Below are positions 33,992 to 42,573 of a DNA stretch of 64,000 nucleotides, in pieces. Position numbers and translations under genes: made by a program. This DNA comes from an uncultured Lentibacter sp. (GTDB lineage: Bacteria; Pseudomonadota; Alphaproteobacteria; Rhodobacterales; Rhodobacteraceae): positions 1 through 64,000 of the forward strand of contig NZ_CAKZKL010000032.1 of NCBI RefSeq assembly GCF_937123735.1, given 5' to 3'. A model generated the notes under the pieces. That model had not been told where the DNA came from and ran no database searches. It worked only from the letters and a program-made list of their open reading frames with translations. The stretch's first letter is position 1, and each line of letters starts with the position of its first letter.

Positions 33992-35875
33992 ATGCGCGAT
34001 ACTCCCGACCATAGCGACAGGCTGTTTGGCTGGCTCTGGCGCCATTATCTCAAGCGCTTCACGCCTTATCTGCTCTTGGCGCTGCTGTTCATGATCATTG
34101 AAGGCTCCATGTTGGGGGCGCTGAGCTACATCATGCGGCCGATGTTTGACACAGTGTTCATTGCGGGCAACGAGAGCGCGATCACATGGGTGGCGCTGGC
34201 GATTTTCAGCATTTTTGCGGGGCGTGCCGTGGCCTCGGTGGGCCAGAAAATCACGCTGGCCTATATCATGCAGAAGATGGCCGCCGCGCTGCGCACCGAT
34301 TTGCTGGCCCATATCATGCGCCAGGATGGCAGCTTTCATCAGACCCACCCGCCGGGCTTTCTGATCCAGCGGGTGCAGGCCGATGTGATTGCCATCAATG
34401 ATGGCTGGCGGGCGCTGATCATGGGCGCCGGGCGCGATTTTATCACCCTTGCGGTTTTGATGAGCGTGGCCATTTCGGTGGATTGGAAATGGACGCTCGT
34501 GGCCCTTGTCGGCGCGCCGCTGGTGCTGGCCCCCACGCGGCTGGTGCAGCGGTTTGTGCGCGCGCGCGCGCGTGAGGCGCGCGACCTTGGCGCAAGGCTG
34601 GCCACGCGGCTTGACGAGGTGTTTCATGGCATTGTCCCGGTGAAGCTCAACCGGCTGGAAGGCTACCAGAGCGCGCGTTATGGCGCGCTCACCGACACGT
34701 TGGTCAAATCCGAAGTGCGCGCCCATGCGGGCAGCGCGGTTGTGCCGGGGCTGATTGACCTCATGTCGGGCCTCGGCTTTGTCGGGGTGCTGGTTTACGG
34801 CGGCTCCGAAATCATCGCTGGCGAAAAGACGGTGGGGCAATTCATGTCTTTCTTCACCGCGATCGGCTTTGCCTTTGAGCCGTTGCGCCGTTTGGGAGCT
34901 GTGAGCGGGCAGTGGCAGATTGCGGCGAGCGGGATCGAACGGCTGCGCGCGCTTCTGGAAACGCACCCCAGCCTCACCTCCCCCGCCAAGCCCAAGCCGG
35001 CCCCCAAGGGCACGCCGGAAATTGTGCTGAAAGATGTGCGGCTCGCCTATGGCGACACGACTGTGCTTGATGGCGCGAGCTTTACCGCGCGCGCGGGCAA
35101 GACAACCGCGCTTGTGGGGGCTTCGGGGGCGGGAAAGTCGACCGTGTTCAACCTGCTCACGCGGCTGGTGGACCCTGACAGCGGCGCGGTCACCATCGGC
35201 GGCGTGGAAACGCGGGACATGCGCCTTGAAGACCTGCGCGGGCTGTTTTCTGTCGTGTCCCAGGATGCGGCGCTGTTTGACGAGACCCTGCGCGAGAACA
35301 TCCTGCTGGGCCGAACCGATGTGAGCGCGGCGCGGCTGAAAGAGGTGGTCGAGGCCGCGCATGTGGCTGATTTCCTCCCGCAGCTTTCAGACGGGCTTGA
35401 CACACCTGTCGGCCCGCGCGGCTCCAACCTTTCCGGCGGGCAGCGTCAGCGCGTGGCGATTGCGCGCGCACTTCTGCGCGACACGCCGATTTTGCTGCTC
35501 GATGAGGCGACAAGCGCGCTGGATGCCAAATCCGAAGCGGTGGTGCAGGCCGCGCTTGAACGGCTCTCCAAGGGGCGCACCACGCTGGTGATTGCGCATA
35601 GGCTTTCAACCGTGCGCGACGCCGACAAGATCGTGGTGATGGACGCGGGCCGCGTTGTGGATGAAGGCACGCATGAGGCTTTGCTGGCGGGCGACGGTGT
35701 CTATGCGCGGCTGCATGCGTTGCAGTTTAAGACGAGCGGTCAGACCGCCGATAAAGCTGCGCTAGAGCGGCTGGGTCTGCGCCAAAAAGGTAGCGCAGCA
35801 GCAGGAGCAAATTCTGCGCACCGCGGCGCATCCAGCCTGATCTCTCGTATTTTTGCGCGTCTGTCAGGGCGCTAA
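33992..35875 (+). CDS. MsbA-like ABC exporter (permease-ATPase fusion)
   Basis: A 627-residue half-transporter: six transmembrane helices (to about residue 320) fused to an ABC ATPase. Walker A GASGAGKST is at residues 376-384, the signature LSGGQ near 480, Walker B in ILLLDEATSALD, and the switch His in IAHRL. Family relatives export lipid A core or other lipids, so MsbA-like flippase function is possible. The last about 50 residues (after LQFKT) exceed the usual end and overlap a convergent glycosyltransferase gene by 149 bp. The ribosome-binding site is weak. Confidence 0.9.
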   Translation: MRDTPDHSDRLFGWLWRHYLKRFTPYLLLALLFMIIEGSMLGALSYIMRPMFDTVFIAGNESAITWVALAIFSIFAGRAVASVGQKITLAYIMQKMAAALRTDLLAHIMRQDGSFHQTHPPGFLIQRVQADVIAINDGWRALIMGAGRDFITLAVLMSVAISVDWKWTLVALVGAPLVLAPTRLVQRFVRARAREARDLGARLATRLDEVFHGIVPVKLNRLEGYQSARYGALTDTLVKSEVRAHAGSAVVPGLIDLMSGLGFVGVLVYGGSEIIAGEKTVGQFMSFFTAIGFAFEPLRRLGAVSGQWQIAASGIERLRALLETHPSLTSPAKPKPAPKGTPEIVLKDVRLAYGDTTVLDGASFTARAGKTTALVGASGAGKSTVFNLLTRLVDPDSGAVTIGGVETRDMRLEDLRGLFSVVSQDAALFDETLRENILLGRTDVSAARLKEVVEAAHVADFLPQLSDGLDTPVGPRGSNLSGGQRQRVAIARALLRDTPILLLDEATSALDAKSEAVVQAALERLSKGRTTLVIAHRLSTVRDADKIVVMDAGRVVDEGTHEALLAGDGVYARLHALQFKTSGQTADKAALERLGLRQKGSAAAGANSAHRGASSLISRIFARLSGR

Positions 35876-36425
35876 AACCAAGCGGCACAAGGCAGCCCTT
35901 GAGCGCGCGGGCCAGCGCCACATCTTCCATCAGCGGCAAGGGCGGGTAGCCGCCTTTGGCCGCGAGCAGCTCTGAGGAAACCAGCAACGACTGATCGCCA
36001 TAAGGCAGCCCGAAAAGACGGCTGCGCAGGTTGGCCCAGCCCGCCACAAAGCGTGGCGCAAAGCCTTGGGCCGCAAAGGCGAGCTGGCCGTATCCGGCTT
36101 TATCAGGCGCGCCTTGGATATGGGCCAGCACGGCATGGCTCCAGCCTGTTTCAAGCACCGTGTCGGCGTGCAGCACAAGCACCCACGCCCCCCGCGCCTG
36201 CGCAACGCCGCGCGCGATCTGGCTGCCGCGCCCCGCCGTGCCGGTGAGCCAGATGGCCCCCGCCGCCTCAGCGATCTGGGCGGTGGCATCTTCAGAGCCG
36301 CCGTCTGTGAGAATGAGCTCGCGTATCAGCCCCGCCTCAAGCCCTTCGCCCAATGCGCCAAGGCAAGCAGGCAGGCCAGCGGCCGCGTTGAGCGTTGGAA
36401 TGATCACCGAGATCGGCGCGCGCAT
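35727..36425 (-). CDS. Glycosyltransferase family 2 (TIGR04283-like)
   Basis: A 232-residue GT-A protein. The N-terminal ISVIIPTLNAAAGLPACLGA, DGGSEDAT and LVLHADTVLETGW (DxD-like) are family features. GYPPLPLMEDVALAR and the C-terminal LLLLLRYLFGADPAALAQLY match the small roseobacter glycosyltransferases called TIGR04283. It is convergent with the ABC exporter gene and overlaps it by 149 bp. Both ends look natural for this family, so the overlap comes from the ABC extension. Donor and acceptor are unknown. Confidence 0.86.
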   Translation of the reverse strand: MRAPISVIIPTLNAAAGLPACLGALGEGLEAGLIRELILTDGGSEDATAQIAEAAGAIWLTGTAGRGSQIARGVAQARGAWVLVLHADTVLETGWSHAVLAHIQGAPDKAGYGQLAFAAQGFAPRFVAGWANLRSRLFGLPYGDQSLLVSSELLAAKGGYPPLPLMEDVALARALKGCLVPLGFSALTDAQKYERSGWMRRGAQNLLLLLRYLFGADPAALAQLYRRSDRSS

Positions 36426-36492
36426 GAATGACCCCTTTTGTTCGCCTGCCCTGTCCCTATATTACGACGAAGCACGAATGGGGAGAGCGGGC

Positions 36493-37230
36493 ATGCGCCG
36501 CGAGATACTGAAGATCACGGGAGACGACCGCGAGCACTTTTTGCAAGGGCTGGTGACCAATGATGTCACGCGGCTGAAAGACGGGCTTGTCTATACTGCG
36601 ATGCTGACGCCGCAGGGCAAATACATTGCCGATTTCTTCCTTGTCCCCGCCGAGGGCGCTATTTTGCTCGATGTGGACGCGCAGCTTGCCGCCATGCTGA
36701 GCCAGAGGCTCACCATGTATAAGCTGCGCTCCAAGGTGGCGATTGAGGCAGCGGGGCTACACATGCACCGCGGGCTTGGCGCGCACCCTGATGACGGCTT
36801 TGCCGACCCGCGCCATGCGGGGCTGGGCTGGCGCGCCTACCGCACAGAGCCGCAGGGCGAGGACGAGACCGACTGGACCGCGCTGCGCGTGTCTCTGGGC
36901 GTGCCTGAGACGGGCGCGGAGCTGGGGCCGGATACGTTTATTCTTGAGGTCGGCTTTGAGCGGCTTCATGGCGTGGACTTCAAGAAAGGCTGTTATGTGG
37001 GGCAGGAAGTGACCGCGCGGATGAAGCACAAGACAGAGCTGCGCAAGGGGTTGGCGCGGGTGCAGGCCGATGGCCCGCTCAGCCCGGGCGATGAGATCCT
37101 GTCAGACGGCAAGCCTGCGGGCACGGTGCTGAGCGTGGCGGGCAACACCGCGCTGGCCTATCTGCGCTATGAGCGCGCCGAAAAGGGGATTGAAGCCGGC
37201 GGGCAGGCTTTGCGCTTTGAGAGGCTTTGA
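36493..37230 (+). CDS. ygfZ: Folate-binding YgfZ/CAF17-like protein
   Basis: A 245-residue GcvT-fold protein that supports iron-sulfur cluster enzymes in a folate-dependent way. The signature KGCYVGQEV is present near residue 170. LQGLVTNDVTRLKDG and ALLTPQGK-like text (AMLTPQGKYIADFFLV) mark the N-terminus. GGGAGAG at 36481-36487 supports the ATG at 36493; an in-frame ATG at 36478 would bury that site. It is divergent from the glycosyltransferase gene and followed by a strong bidirectional terminator. Confidence 0.93.
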   Translation: MRREILKITGDDREHFLQGLVTNDVTRLKDGLVYTAMLTPQGKYIADFFLVPAEGAILLDVDAQLAAMLSQRLTMYKLRSKVAIEAAGLHMHRGLGAHPDDGFADPRHAGLGWRAYRTEPQGEDETDWTALRVSLGVPETGAELGPDTFILEVGFERLHGVDFKKGCYVGQEVTARMKHKTELRKGLARVQADGPLSPGDEILSDGKPAGTVLSVAGNTALAYLRYERAEKGIEAGGQALRFERL

Positions 37231-37235
37231 AACGA

Positions 37236-37268
37236 AAAAAAGCCCCCGCGCTTGGCAGGGGCTTTACG
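37236..37268. terminator. Bidirectional intrinsic terminator between ygfZ and efp
   Basis: The sequence contains AAAGCCCC and GGGGCTTT arms flanking about 12 nt. On the minus strand the hairpin is followed by a run of seven T, a textbook terminator for efp. On the plus strand it has a shorter T-run and can also end ygfZ. Confidence 0.85.
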
Positions 37269-37305
37269 GGGGCTTTCTGTGGCGTTCTGTAGCTGTCAGG
37301 GCGGC

Positions 37306-37869
37306 TTAGGCGCGCTCTGAGTATTCCATGGTTTCGGTGTTGACGATGATCGCCTCGTCCTGGCCCACGAAAGGCGGCACCATAACTTTCACACCGTTTT
37401 GCAAAATCGCCGGTTTGAAGCTGTTGGCCGCAGTCTGGCCCTTCACCACCGGCTCTGTCTCGGCAATCACACAGGTCACTTTCTGTGGCAGGGTCGCATT
37501 GAGCGCCTCGCTCTCGTGAAACTCAACGAGGATGGTCATCCCGTCTTGCAAGAAGGGCCGGCGCTCGCCAAGGATTTCGGCATCCAGCTGCACCTGATCA
37601 TAGGTCTCCGTATCCATGAAGATCAGCTGGCCTGCATCTTCGTAAAGAAATTGCATGTCTTTCTGCTCAAGGCGGACACGCTCAACTTTATCGGCGCTTC
37701 TAAACCGTTCGTTAAGCTTTGATCCGTTACGAAGGTTCTTCATCTCGACCTGCGCAAAAGCGCCGCCCTTTCCGGGCTTCACATGGTCGACCTTCACAGC
37801 GGCCCAAAGGCCGCCATTGTGCTCCAGAACATTCCCGGGGCGAATTTCATTTCCGTTGATTTTAGGCAT
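37306..37869 (-). CDS. efp: Translation elongation factor P
   Basis: A 187-residue EF-P that relieves ribosome stalling at polyproline stretches. The tip loop reads KPGKGGAF with Lys34 at the position beta-lysylated by EpmA in enterobacteria; no epmA or epmB gene is in the window. Three OB/KOW-type domains of normal total length, ending in TMEYSERA. The ATG at 37869 is the only sensible start. It is divergent from the DUF6280 gene across 217 bp. The acidic Pro-rich protein at 41360 is an obvious type of client. Confidence 0.95.
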   Translation of the reverse strand: MPKINGNEIRPGNVLEHNGGLWAAVKVDHVKPGKGGAFAQVEMKNLRNGSKLNERFRSADKVERVRLEQKDMQFLYEDAGQLIFMDTETYDQVQLDAEILGERRPFLQDGMTILVEFHESEALNATLPQKVTCVIAETEPVVKGQTAANSFKPAILQNGVKVMVPPFVGQDEAIIVNTETMEYSERA

Positions 37870-38086
37870 TATGGCAAAACCGTGGCAAAAGGTTGATCGG
37901 ACTGAGGCTGCACCTATATCTTGGGGCAGAGCCCTTGGCAAGAAACCCAAATGTCGTGCTGCATTTGCAGAAAGATATGCAAAAATTGCAATGGAGCTAT
38001 GCAATATTGCCCTATCCGAATCGGATGAAACCCGTCATAACCAGCTTCACGCCGAAAAAGACAAGAGCAAAAATAAAGGACGAATC

Positions 38087-38407
38087 ATGAGAGATTTCGT
38101 TGACGGCACGGCCTTCAATAATGAGCAAGGCAACCGTGCACGCAAACTTTTCGCAGCTGTCGTACTGGCTGCCCTCGACGATGCGATCGCCGATGACAAG
38201 AAATATGGCAACGGCCCCGAGCAGATCGCCCGCTGGGCGCGCTCGCGCGATGGCCGCGAAGTGTTGTCCTGCGCCGGAATTGACCCCAACGAGCGTGTCG
38301 TTTCGGGCTTGATGGATTTTGTCTCCAAAGGCGTGCGCACCTCGGTTGCGCTCTCGCGCGAGGAAAGCGAACGCCGCAACGCCGCCTCACAGGCCGAAGC
38401 CGCCTGA
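38087..38407 (+). CDS. DUF6280-type small conserved protein
   Basis: A 106-residue acidic protein that I recognise as the Rhodobacterales family DUF6280 (from memory); function unknown. It begins MRDFVDGTAFNNEQGNRARK, then a helical middle (AAVVLAALDDAIADDKKYGN) and a C-terminal half with VLSCAGIDPNERV. The ATG at 38087 has AAAGGA 6 nt upstream; a much longer upstream frame reads backwards through efp and is not real. It is followed within 20 bp by an intrinsic terminator, so it is probably a monocistronic, well-expressed gene. Confidence 0.82.
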   Translation: MRDFVDGTAFNNEQGNRARKLFAAVVLAALDDAIADDKKYGNGPEQIARWARSRDGREVLSCAGIDPNERVVSGLMDFVSKGVRTSVALSREESERRNAASQAEAA

Positions 38408-38426
38408 AGCACCCTTTACGTTTTAC

Positions 38427-38460
38427 AAAACCGGCCCTCCGCACATGGGGGGCCGTTTTG
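38427..38460. terminator. Bidirectional intrinsic terminator between DUF6280 gene and tetR
   Basis: AAAACCGGCCCTCC and GGGGGGCCGTTTT form a GC-rich stem with a short loop flanked by A and T runs. It sits 20 bp after the DUF6280 stop and 2 bp after the tetR stop on the other strand, so it serves both. Confidence 0.85.
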
Positions 38461-38462
38461 TA

Positions 38463-39086
38463 TTACAAAACTGTTTTACCGCTGTCGCTCAGAACAAGGG
38501 CGCACTTCCAGCCTATCGCCTCTGAAAGCGCCTCATAGGAGCTGCCCAAGCGCGCAGCACTGGCTTGGGCGGACAATAGATCAGCCAGCAAACGCGCTCT
38601 TTGTGCGGATGGAAAGCCTTCTGCAAGCTCGCCTATCTGAATTGCTGTCTCAAAGCGGGCTGTGAGCGCCGAAACCGTTTGGTCATCAATCTTGCGCAGC
38701 AGCTCCGCGCTCTCGGGCACTGACCCCACGGAGGCAACAGCACAGTTGCCCAAAAGGCATCCTTTGGCAGTGGCGCAACCGCTGGTCTGGAGGATCAGGG
38801 CCTGCTGCAAAAAGGCCTCAACCGCCTGCCCAATAGTATCTGCGGCGAGAAATGCTCGCATTCCCGCGCTGCCTTTTGTCTCGGCATAATGTGTGAGCGC
38901 CCTCAGATAGAGAGCGTTCTTGTCTCCGAAAGCTGCATAAAGGGACGGCTTGTTGAGTCCGGTCATCGCTGTAAAGTCGCTCATGCTGGCCCCTTCAAAG
39001 CCTTTTTCCCAAAACACTTGAACAACAGCCTCGAGCACATGATGTTCTTCGAATTTTCTTGGGCGGCCGAGCTTTTTTGTACTCAT
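38463..39086 (-). CDS. TetR family repressor of the azoreductase gene
   Basis: A 207-residue TetR regulator. The N-terminal HTH is VLEAVVQVFWEKGFEGASMS then MTGLNKPSLYAAFGDKNALY. The ligand domain has two close cysteine sites (SGCATAKGCLLGNCA, near 105-118), which might sense electrophiles or quinones. The start at 39086 (MSTKKLGRPRKF) is the standard family start; 22 upstream residues are not. It is divergent from an azoreductase with a palindromic operator between them. Confidence 0.9.
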   Translation of the reverse strand: MSTKKLGRPRKFEEHHVLEAVVQVFWEKGFEGASMSDFTAMTGLNKPSLYAAFGDKNALYLRALTHYAETKGSAGMRAFLAADTIGQAVEAFLQQALILQTSGCATAKGCLLGNCAVASVGSVPESAELLRKIDDQTVSALTARFETAIQIGELAEGFPSAQRARLLADLLSAQASAARLGSSYEALSEAIGWKCALVLSDSGKTVL

Positions 39087-39099
39087 CGGTAATAATCCC

Positions 39100-39137
39100 T
39101 TGACGATGCTTGGCGATATTGTATACCGATTGGTATA
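39100..39137 (+). promoter_or_regulatory. Putative promoter and TetR operator for the azoreductase gene
   Basis: TTGACG at 39100-39105 is a good -35 element; 16 bp later is TATACC at 39122-39127 as a -10. The -10 is part of the inverted repeat TATACC-GATT-GGTATA (39122-39137), the likely operator. Repressor bound there would block both divergent promoters. Confidence 0.65.
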
Positions 39138-39155
39138 TAAAAGCAAGGACATCCA

Positions 39156-39740
39156 ATGACCCGTATTCTCTATGTCAGCGCAAGCGCGCGCAGCACGTCA
39201 TCCTATTCACGCAAACTCGGCTCCGAATTGCTGGAGCACTTGAGCAAAAAACACCCGAATGCCAGTATTGAAAACTGCGATATTGCGGAAGGACTTCCCT
39301 TTGTGACTGAAGCCTGGACGGAGGCCAACTTCACAGCAGCCGCAGACCGCAGCGCGGCCCAGAACGCAACGTTGCAAGCCTCTGACAGCTTTGTTCAAAG
39401 CCTTCAAGCTGCGGATATTCTCGTGATCGCAACCCCGATGTATAACTTTTCAGTTCCTGCGACGCTCAAAGCGTGGATAGATCAGATCGCAAGAGCCAAT
39501 GTGACCTTCCGCTACACAGAAGACGGGCCTGTCGGACTTCTCGAAAACAAAAAGGCCTATATTGTTGTCACTTCTGGCGGAACAGAAGTGGGTGGCACGA
39601 AAGATTTTGGCACTGGTTTTCTCGTGCATGTGCTCGACTTTGTCGGGATCACCGATGTGCAAGTGATCAATGCAGGCTTGTTGATGGCGGATGAAACTGC
39701 GGCACTCAACAATGCGCGCAGCGCGATAAAAGCGGCCTGA
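39156..39740 (+). CDS. FMN-dependent NAD(P)H:quinone/azo oxidoreductase (AzoR family)
   Basis: A 194-residue flavodoxin-like protein. The FMN-binding phosphate loop is SASARSTSSYSR near the N-terminus; TPMYNFSVPATLKAWIDQI and TSGGTEVGG are AzoR hallmarks. It reduces quinones, azo compounds or related electrophiles by two-electron transfer in the cytosol. Its divergence from the TetR gene, with an operator in the 69-bp gap, suggests induction by its substrates. Confidence 0.92.
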   Translation: MTRILYVSASARSTSSYSRKLGSELLEHLSKKHPNASIENCDIAEGLPFVTEAWTEANFTAAADRSAAQNATLQASDSFVQSLQAADILVIATPMYNFSVPATLKAWIDQIARANVTFRYTEDGPVGLLENKKAYIVVTSGGTEVGGTKDFGTGFLVHVLDFVGITDVQVINAGLLMADETAALNNARSAIKAA

Positions 39741-39858
39741 CGCCCTTTTGCCAGCTCCGGTTGACGGGGCTGGCAGCGGCCGAAACCCATTGCCGTGGGG
39801 TCTAAAGCCTGTAAACACCCCTTAACGGCCAAAAGGCCATCTGGGGAGGTGCATAGCT

Positions 39859-41307
39859 ATGGCCAATGCGGTGATGATACAGGGGACAGGCTCGGATGTG
39901 GGCAAGTCTCTGCTTGTGGCGGGGCTGTGCCGGGCGGCGGCCAATCGTGGTATCCGCGTGGCCCCTTTCAAGCCGCAGAACATGTCCAACAATGCCGCCG
40001 TCACCGCCGATGGCGGCGAGATCGGCCGCGCACAGGCGCTTCAGGCGTTGGCTTGCCGCCTGCCGGCGCACACCGATATGAACCCCGTTCTGCTCAAGCC
40101 GGAAAGCGAGACCGGCGCACAGGTGATCGTGCAGGGCAAACGCGTGGGCACGCAGATGGCGCGCGACTTTGGCAAGCGCAAACAAAGCCTGATCGGCCCT
40201 GTTCTGGAGAGCTTTGAACGGCTCAAGGCGCAGTATGATCTGGTCGTTGTCGAGGGGGCCGGCAGCCCCGCCGAGATCAATCTGCGCGCCGGCGACATTG
40301 CCAATATGGGCTTTGCCGAGGCAGCCCATGTGCCGGTGATCCTGACGGGGGACATCAACAAGGGCGGTGTGATTGCGCAGATTGTGGGGACACAAGCCGT
40401 GCTCCCCGCCGAAGATGCGGCGCATATCCGTGGATTTATTGTCAATAAGTTCCGGGGCGATGTGTCTCTTTTTGACGATGGGTTGCGCGCCATTGAGCGC
40501 TTTACGGGCTGGCCCTCGCTGGGCGTTGTGCCGTGGTTCTTCAACGCCTGCCGCCTGCCCGCCGAAGACGCGCCGGAGCTGGGCCGCAGCCTGGGTGGCA
40601 AGCTCAAGATCGCCGTGCCGCTGCTCTCGCGGATTGCCAATTTTGACGATTTTGACCCGCTGGCCAGCGAGCCGGATGTGAGCCTTGAGATGGTCCCGCC
40701 CGGCCAGCCTCTCCCGGCTGATGCCACTTTGGTGATCTTGCCGGGGAGCAAATCGACCATCGCGGACCTCGCTTTTTTGCGCGCGCAGGGCTGGGATATC
40801 GACCTTGCGGCCCATATCCGCCGGGGTGGCCATGTCTTGGGGATCTGCGGCGGTTTTCAAATGTTGGGCACCGCCATAAGCGACCCCGAAGAGCTGGAAG
40901 GCTGCGCCACATCCGCCCCGGGCCTTGGGCATTTACAGGTGCAGACCACCATGAAGCCCGAAAAGCGGGTTCAGCTGACGCAGGCCACAGATTTGGCCAG
41001 CGGCGCACCGGTGCAGGGCTATGAAATCCACCTCGGTGAGACAACAGGCCCGGATTGCGCGCGCGGCTGGCTGCGTGTTGCCGGGACAGCCCATGGGGCC
41101 AGCAGCCCCAACGGGCGCATTCGCGGCTGCTATCTGCACGGGCTTTTCAGCAACGACAGCTACCGCGCCGCCTTTCTCAAATCTTATGACGCCACAGCCT
41201 GCCTCAGCTATGATGCCGATGTCGACGCAACGCTTGACGCCCTCGCCGCCCATCTGGAAACGCATCTGGACATAGACCAGCTGCTCGCCCTCTCAGCCAC
41301 ACGCTGA
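39859..41307 (+). CDS. cobQ: Cobyric acid synthase
   Basis: A 482-residue glutamine-dependent amidotransferase of aerobic/anaerobic cobalamin biosynthesis, amidating adenosylcobyrinic acid a,c-diamide at four side chains. The N-terminal ATPase begins [20 protein letters not shown]; the C-terminal class I glutaminase-like domain has the nucleophile in [12 protein letters not shown] and the His in [16 protein letters not shown] at 39842 precedes the ATG at 39859. It is not preceded by a recognisable B12 riboswitch; the only one in the window is at 47103-47306 on the other strand. No other cob gene is adjacent. Confidence 0.95.
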   Translation: MANAVMIQGTGSDVGKSLLVAGLCRAAANRGIRVAPFKPQNMSNNAAVTADGGEIGRAQALQALACRLPAHTDMNPVLLKPESETGAQVIVQGKRVGTQMARDFGKRKQSLIGPVLESFERLKAQYDLVVVEGAGSPAEINLRAGDIANMGFAEAAHVPVILTGDINKGGVIAQIVGTQAVLPAEDAAHIRGFIVNKFRGDVSLFDDGLRAIERFTGWPSLGVVPWFFNACRLPAEDAPELGRSLGGKLKIAVPLLSRIANFDDFDPLASEPDVSLEMVPPGQPLPADATLVILPGSKSTIADLAFLRAQGWDIDLAAHIRRGGHVLGICGGFQMLGTAISDPEELEGCATSAPGLGHLQVQTTMKPEKRVQLTQATDLASGAPVQGYEIHLGETTGPDCARGWLRVAGTAHGASSPNGRIRGCYLHGLFSNDSYRAAFLKSYDATACLSYDADVDATLDALAAHLETHLDIDQLLALSATR

Positions 41308-41359
41308 TCTGGCGCTTTACGCGTTCTGAAACATCGCGGCTGGCCAGCGGCCCTGCGCC

Positions 41360-42502
41360 TCACTCAAGGTCTTGAGCGATCAGCGCACGGTGAATTTCGC
41401 GGCGCACAAGCTTGCGCACATTGCGGGTGATCCGCTCGCCCAAAGCGCCTTGCAGCTCCTGGCGGACAATTTCGGCCACCATTTCGCGCAGCATGTCTTC
41501 ATCCAGCAGGGTTTCATCGCCCTCCAGAAAATCAAATCCTGTGCCGCCGTTCTGGCCAGGTGCAGCGTCCCTGTCGGGCGCGTGAGGACCGGTTTGTGCA
41601 GGATCTGCCAGGGCAGGGTCTTTCGGGGCAGGGTCTTCCGGGGCAGGGTCTTCCGGGGCAGGTTCATCCTGGGCAGGTTCATCCTGGGCTGGGTCATCCT
41701 GGGCAGGATCTTCTTGGGCGCTCTGCTCTGCTGTGTCCGGTGCAGGGTTGGCTTGGGGGGGCGTGTCGTCTTCAAGATAGCCCGCAAGGCCAAAGACCGC
41801 GCTGTCAGGGGTCTCAAGGTCTTCCCAGGGCAGTGCGTTTTCGCTGACGTCTTCCCAGTTTTCAACCTGATTGGAAACCGCGCTTTCCAGCGTTTCCAAA
41901 CGCGCTTTCAAGCTCTGCTCAGTCGCCGCATCAGAGACCGGCTCTGCGCCCGTGTCTGAGGCGCTCTCGGCGGCGTCTGGCGCATCCTCTTGCCGCGCCT
42001 CTTCTTGCTGCTCGGCTGCGTCTGACCCAGCCATTTCGGGCGCGGCAGCTTCGGGCGCAGTATCTTCTGGCGCCGTATCCTCTGGCGCCGTATCTTCTGG
42101 CGCCGCATCCTCTGGGGGCATGTTTTCTGGAACCGTGTTTTCTGGCATGGCAGGCTCAGCTGCGCTTGGCTGCTCTGGTGCTGTGTCCTGCTCTGGTGCG
42201 CTGTCAGGGTTTGGCGCGCTCACCCGTTGCGCCGGTGTGAGCACCAGTTTGTCGCTCACGGGAATGTCTGCGCCAGAGTCCTGATCCGCTTGTGGCTCTG
42301 CGTCTTGCGAAAATCCTGTTTGCGGCACCTCAGCCCTTGCGCCCGCATCTGCGCTGTCGGCCGAATGAGCCAGCTCACCGGGCGTGGGGCTTGGTGGATG
42401 TGCGGCTGCGCGCTGGTGGGCAGCCCCGCCACTCTCAGACACAAGCCGGCGGATCGACGACAAAACGTCTTCAATTTCCACGTTTGTTACCGGGTCTGAC
42501 AT
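41360..42502 (-). CDS. Acidic Pro-rich protein, candidate divergent PopZ
   Basis: A 380-residue protein with three parts: a short N-terminal amphipathic helix (VEIEDVLSSIRRLVSESGG), a very acidic Pro/Ala/Glu/Asp linker (about 30-300) with two pentapeptide arrays (APEDT units near 135-150 and PAQDE/APEDP units near 265-300), and a C-terminal helical region (MLREMVAEIVRQELQGALGE then RNVRKLVRREIHRALI). This matches the PopZ polar-organising layout (N-helix, disordered PED-rich linker, C-terminal oligomerisation helices), and the N-helix resembles the DUF2497 N-terminus. It follows pcm and tolC, as popZ does in other alphaproteobacteria (from memory). The family call remains an inference. Confidence 0.6.
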   Translation of the reverse strand: MSDPVTNVEIEDVLSSIRRLVSESGGAAHQRAAAHPPSPTPGELAHSADSADAGARAEVPQTGFSQDAEPQADQDSGADIPVSDKLVLTPAQRVSAPNPDSAPEQDTAPEQPSAAEPAMPENTVPENMPPEDAAPEDTAPEDTAPEDTAPEAAAPEMAGSDAAEQQEEARQEDAPDAAESASDTGAEPVSDAATEQSLKARLETLESAVSNQVENWEDVSENALPWEDLETPDSAVFGLAGYLEDDTPPQANPAPDTAEQSAQEDPAQDDPAQDEPAQDEPAPEDPAPEDPAPKDPALADPAQTGPHAPDRDAAPGQNGGTGFDFLEGDETLLDEDMLREMVAEIVRQELQGALGERITRNVRKLVRREIHRALIAQDLE

Positions 42503-42573
42503 TCAAATATACCACTCTTGCCTCACCCCAGTTTAACCCCCAGCCGGGATTCTCACAACCGATATGAAGGATT

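Noticed and set aside
39741..39858. B12 riboswitch upstream of cobQ
   Set aside because: No B12 box or aptamer core is present; only a small hairpin after the azoreductase gene.
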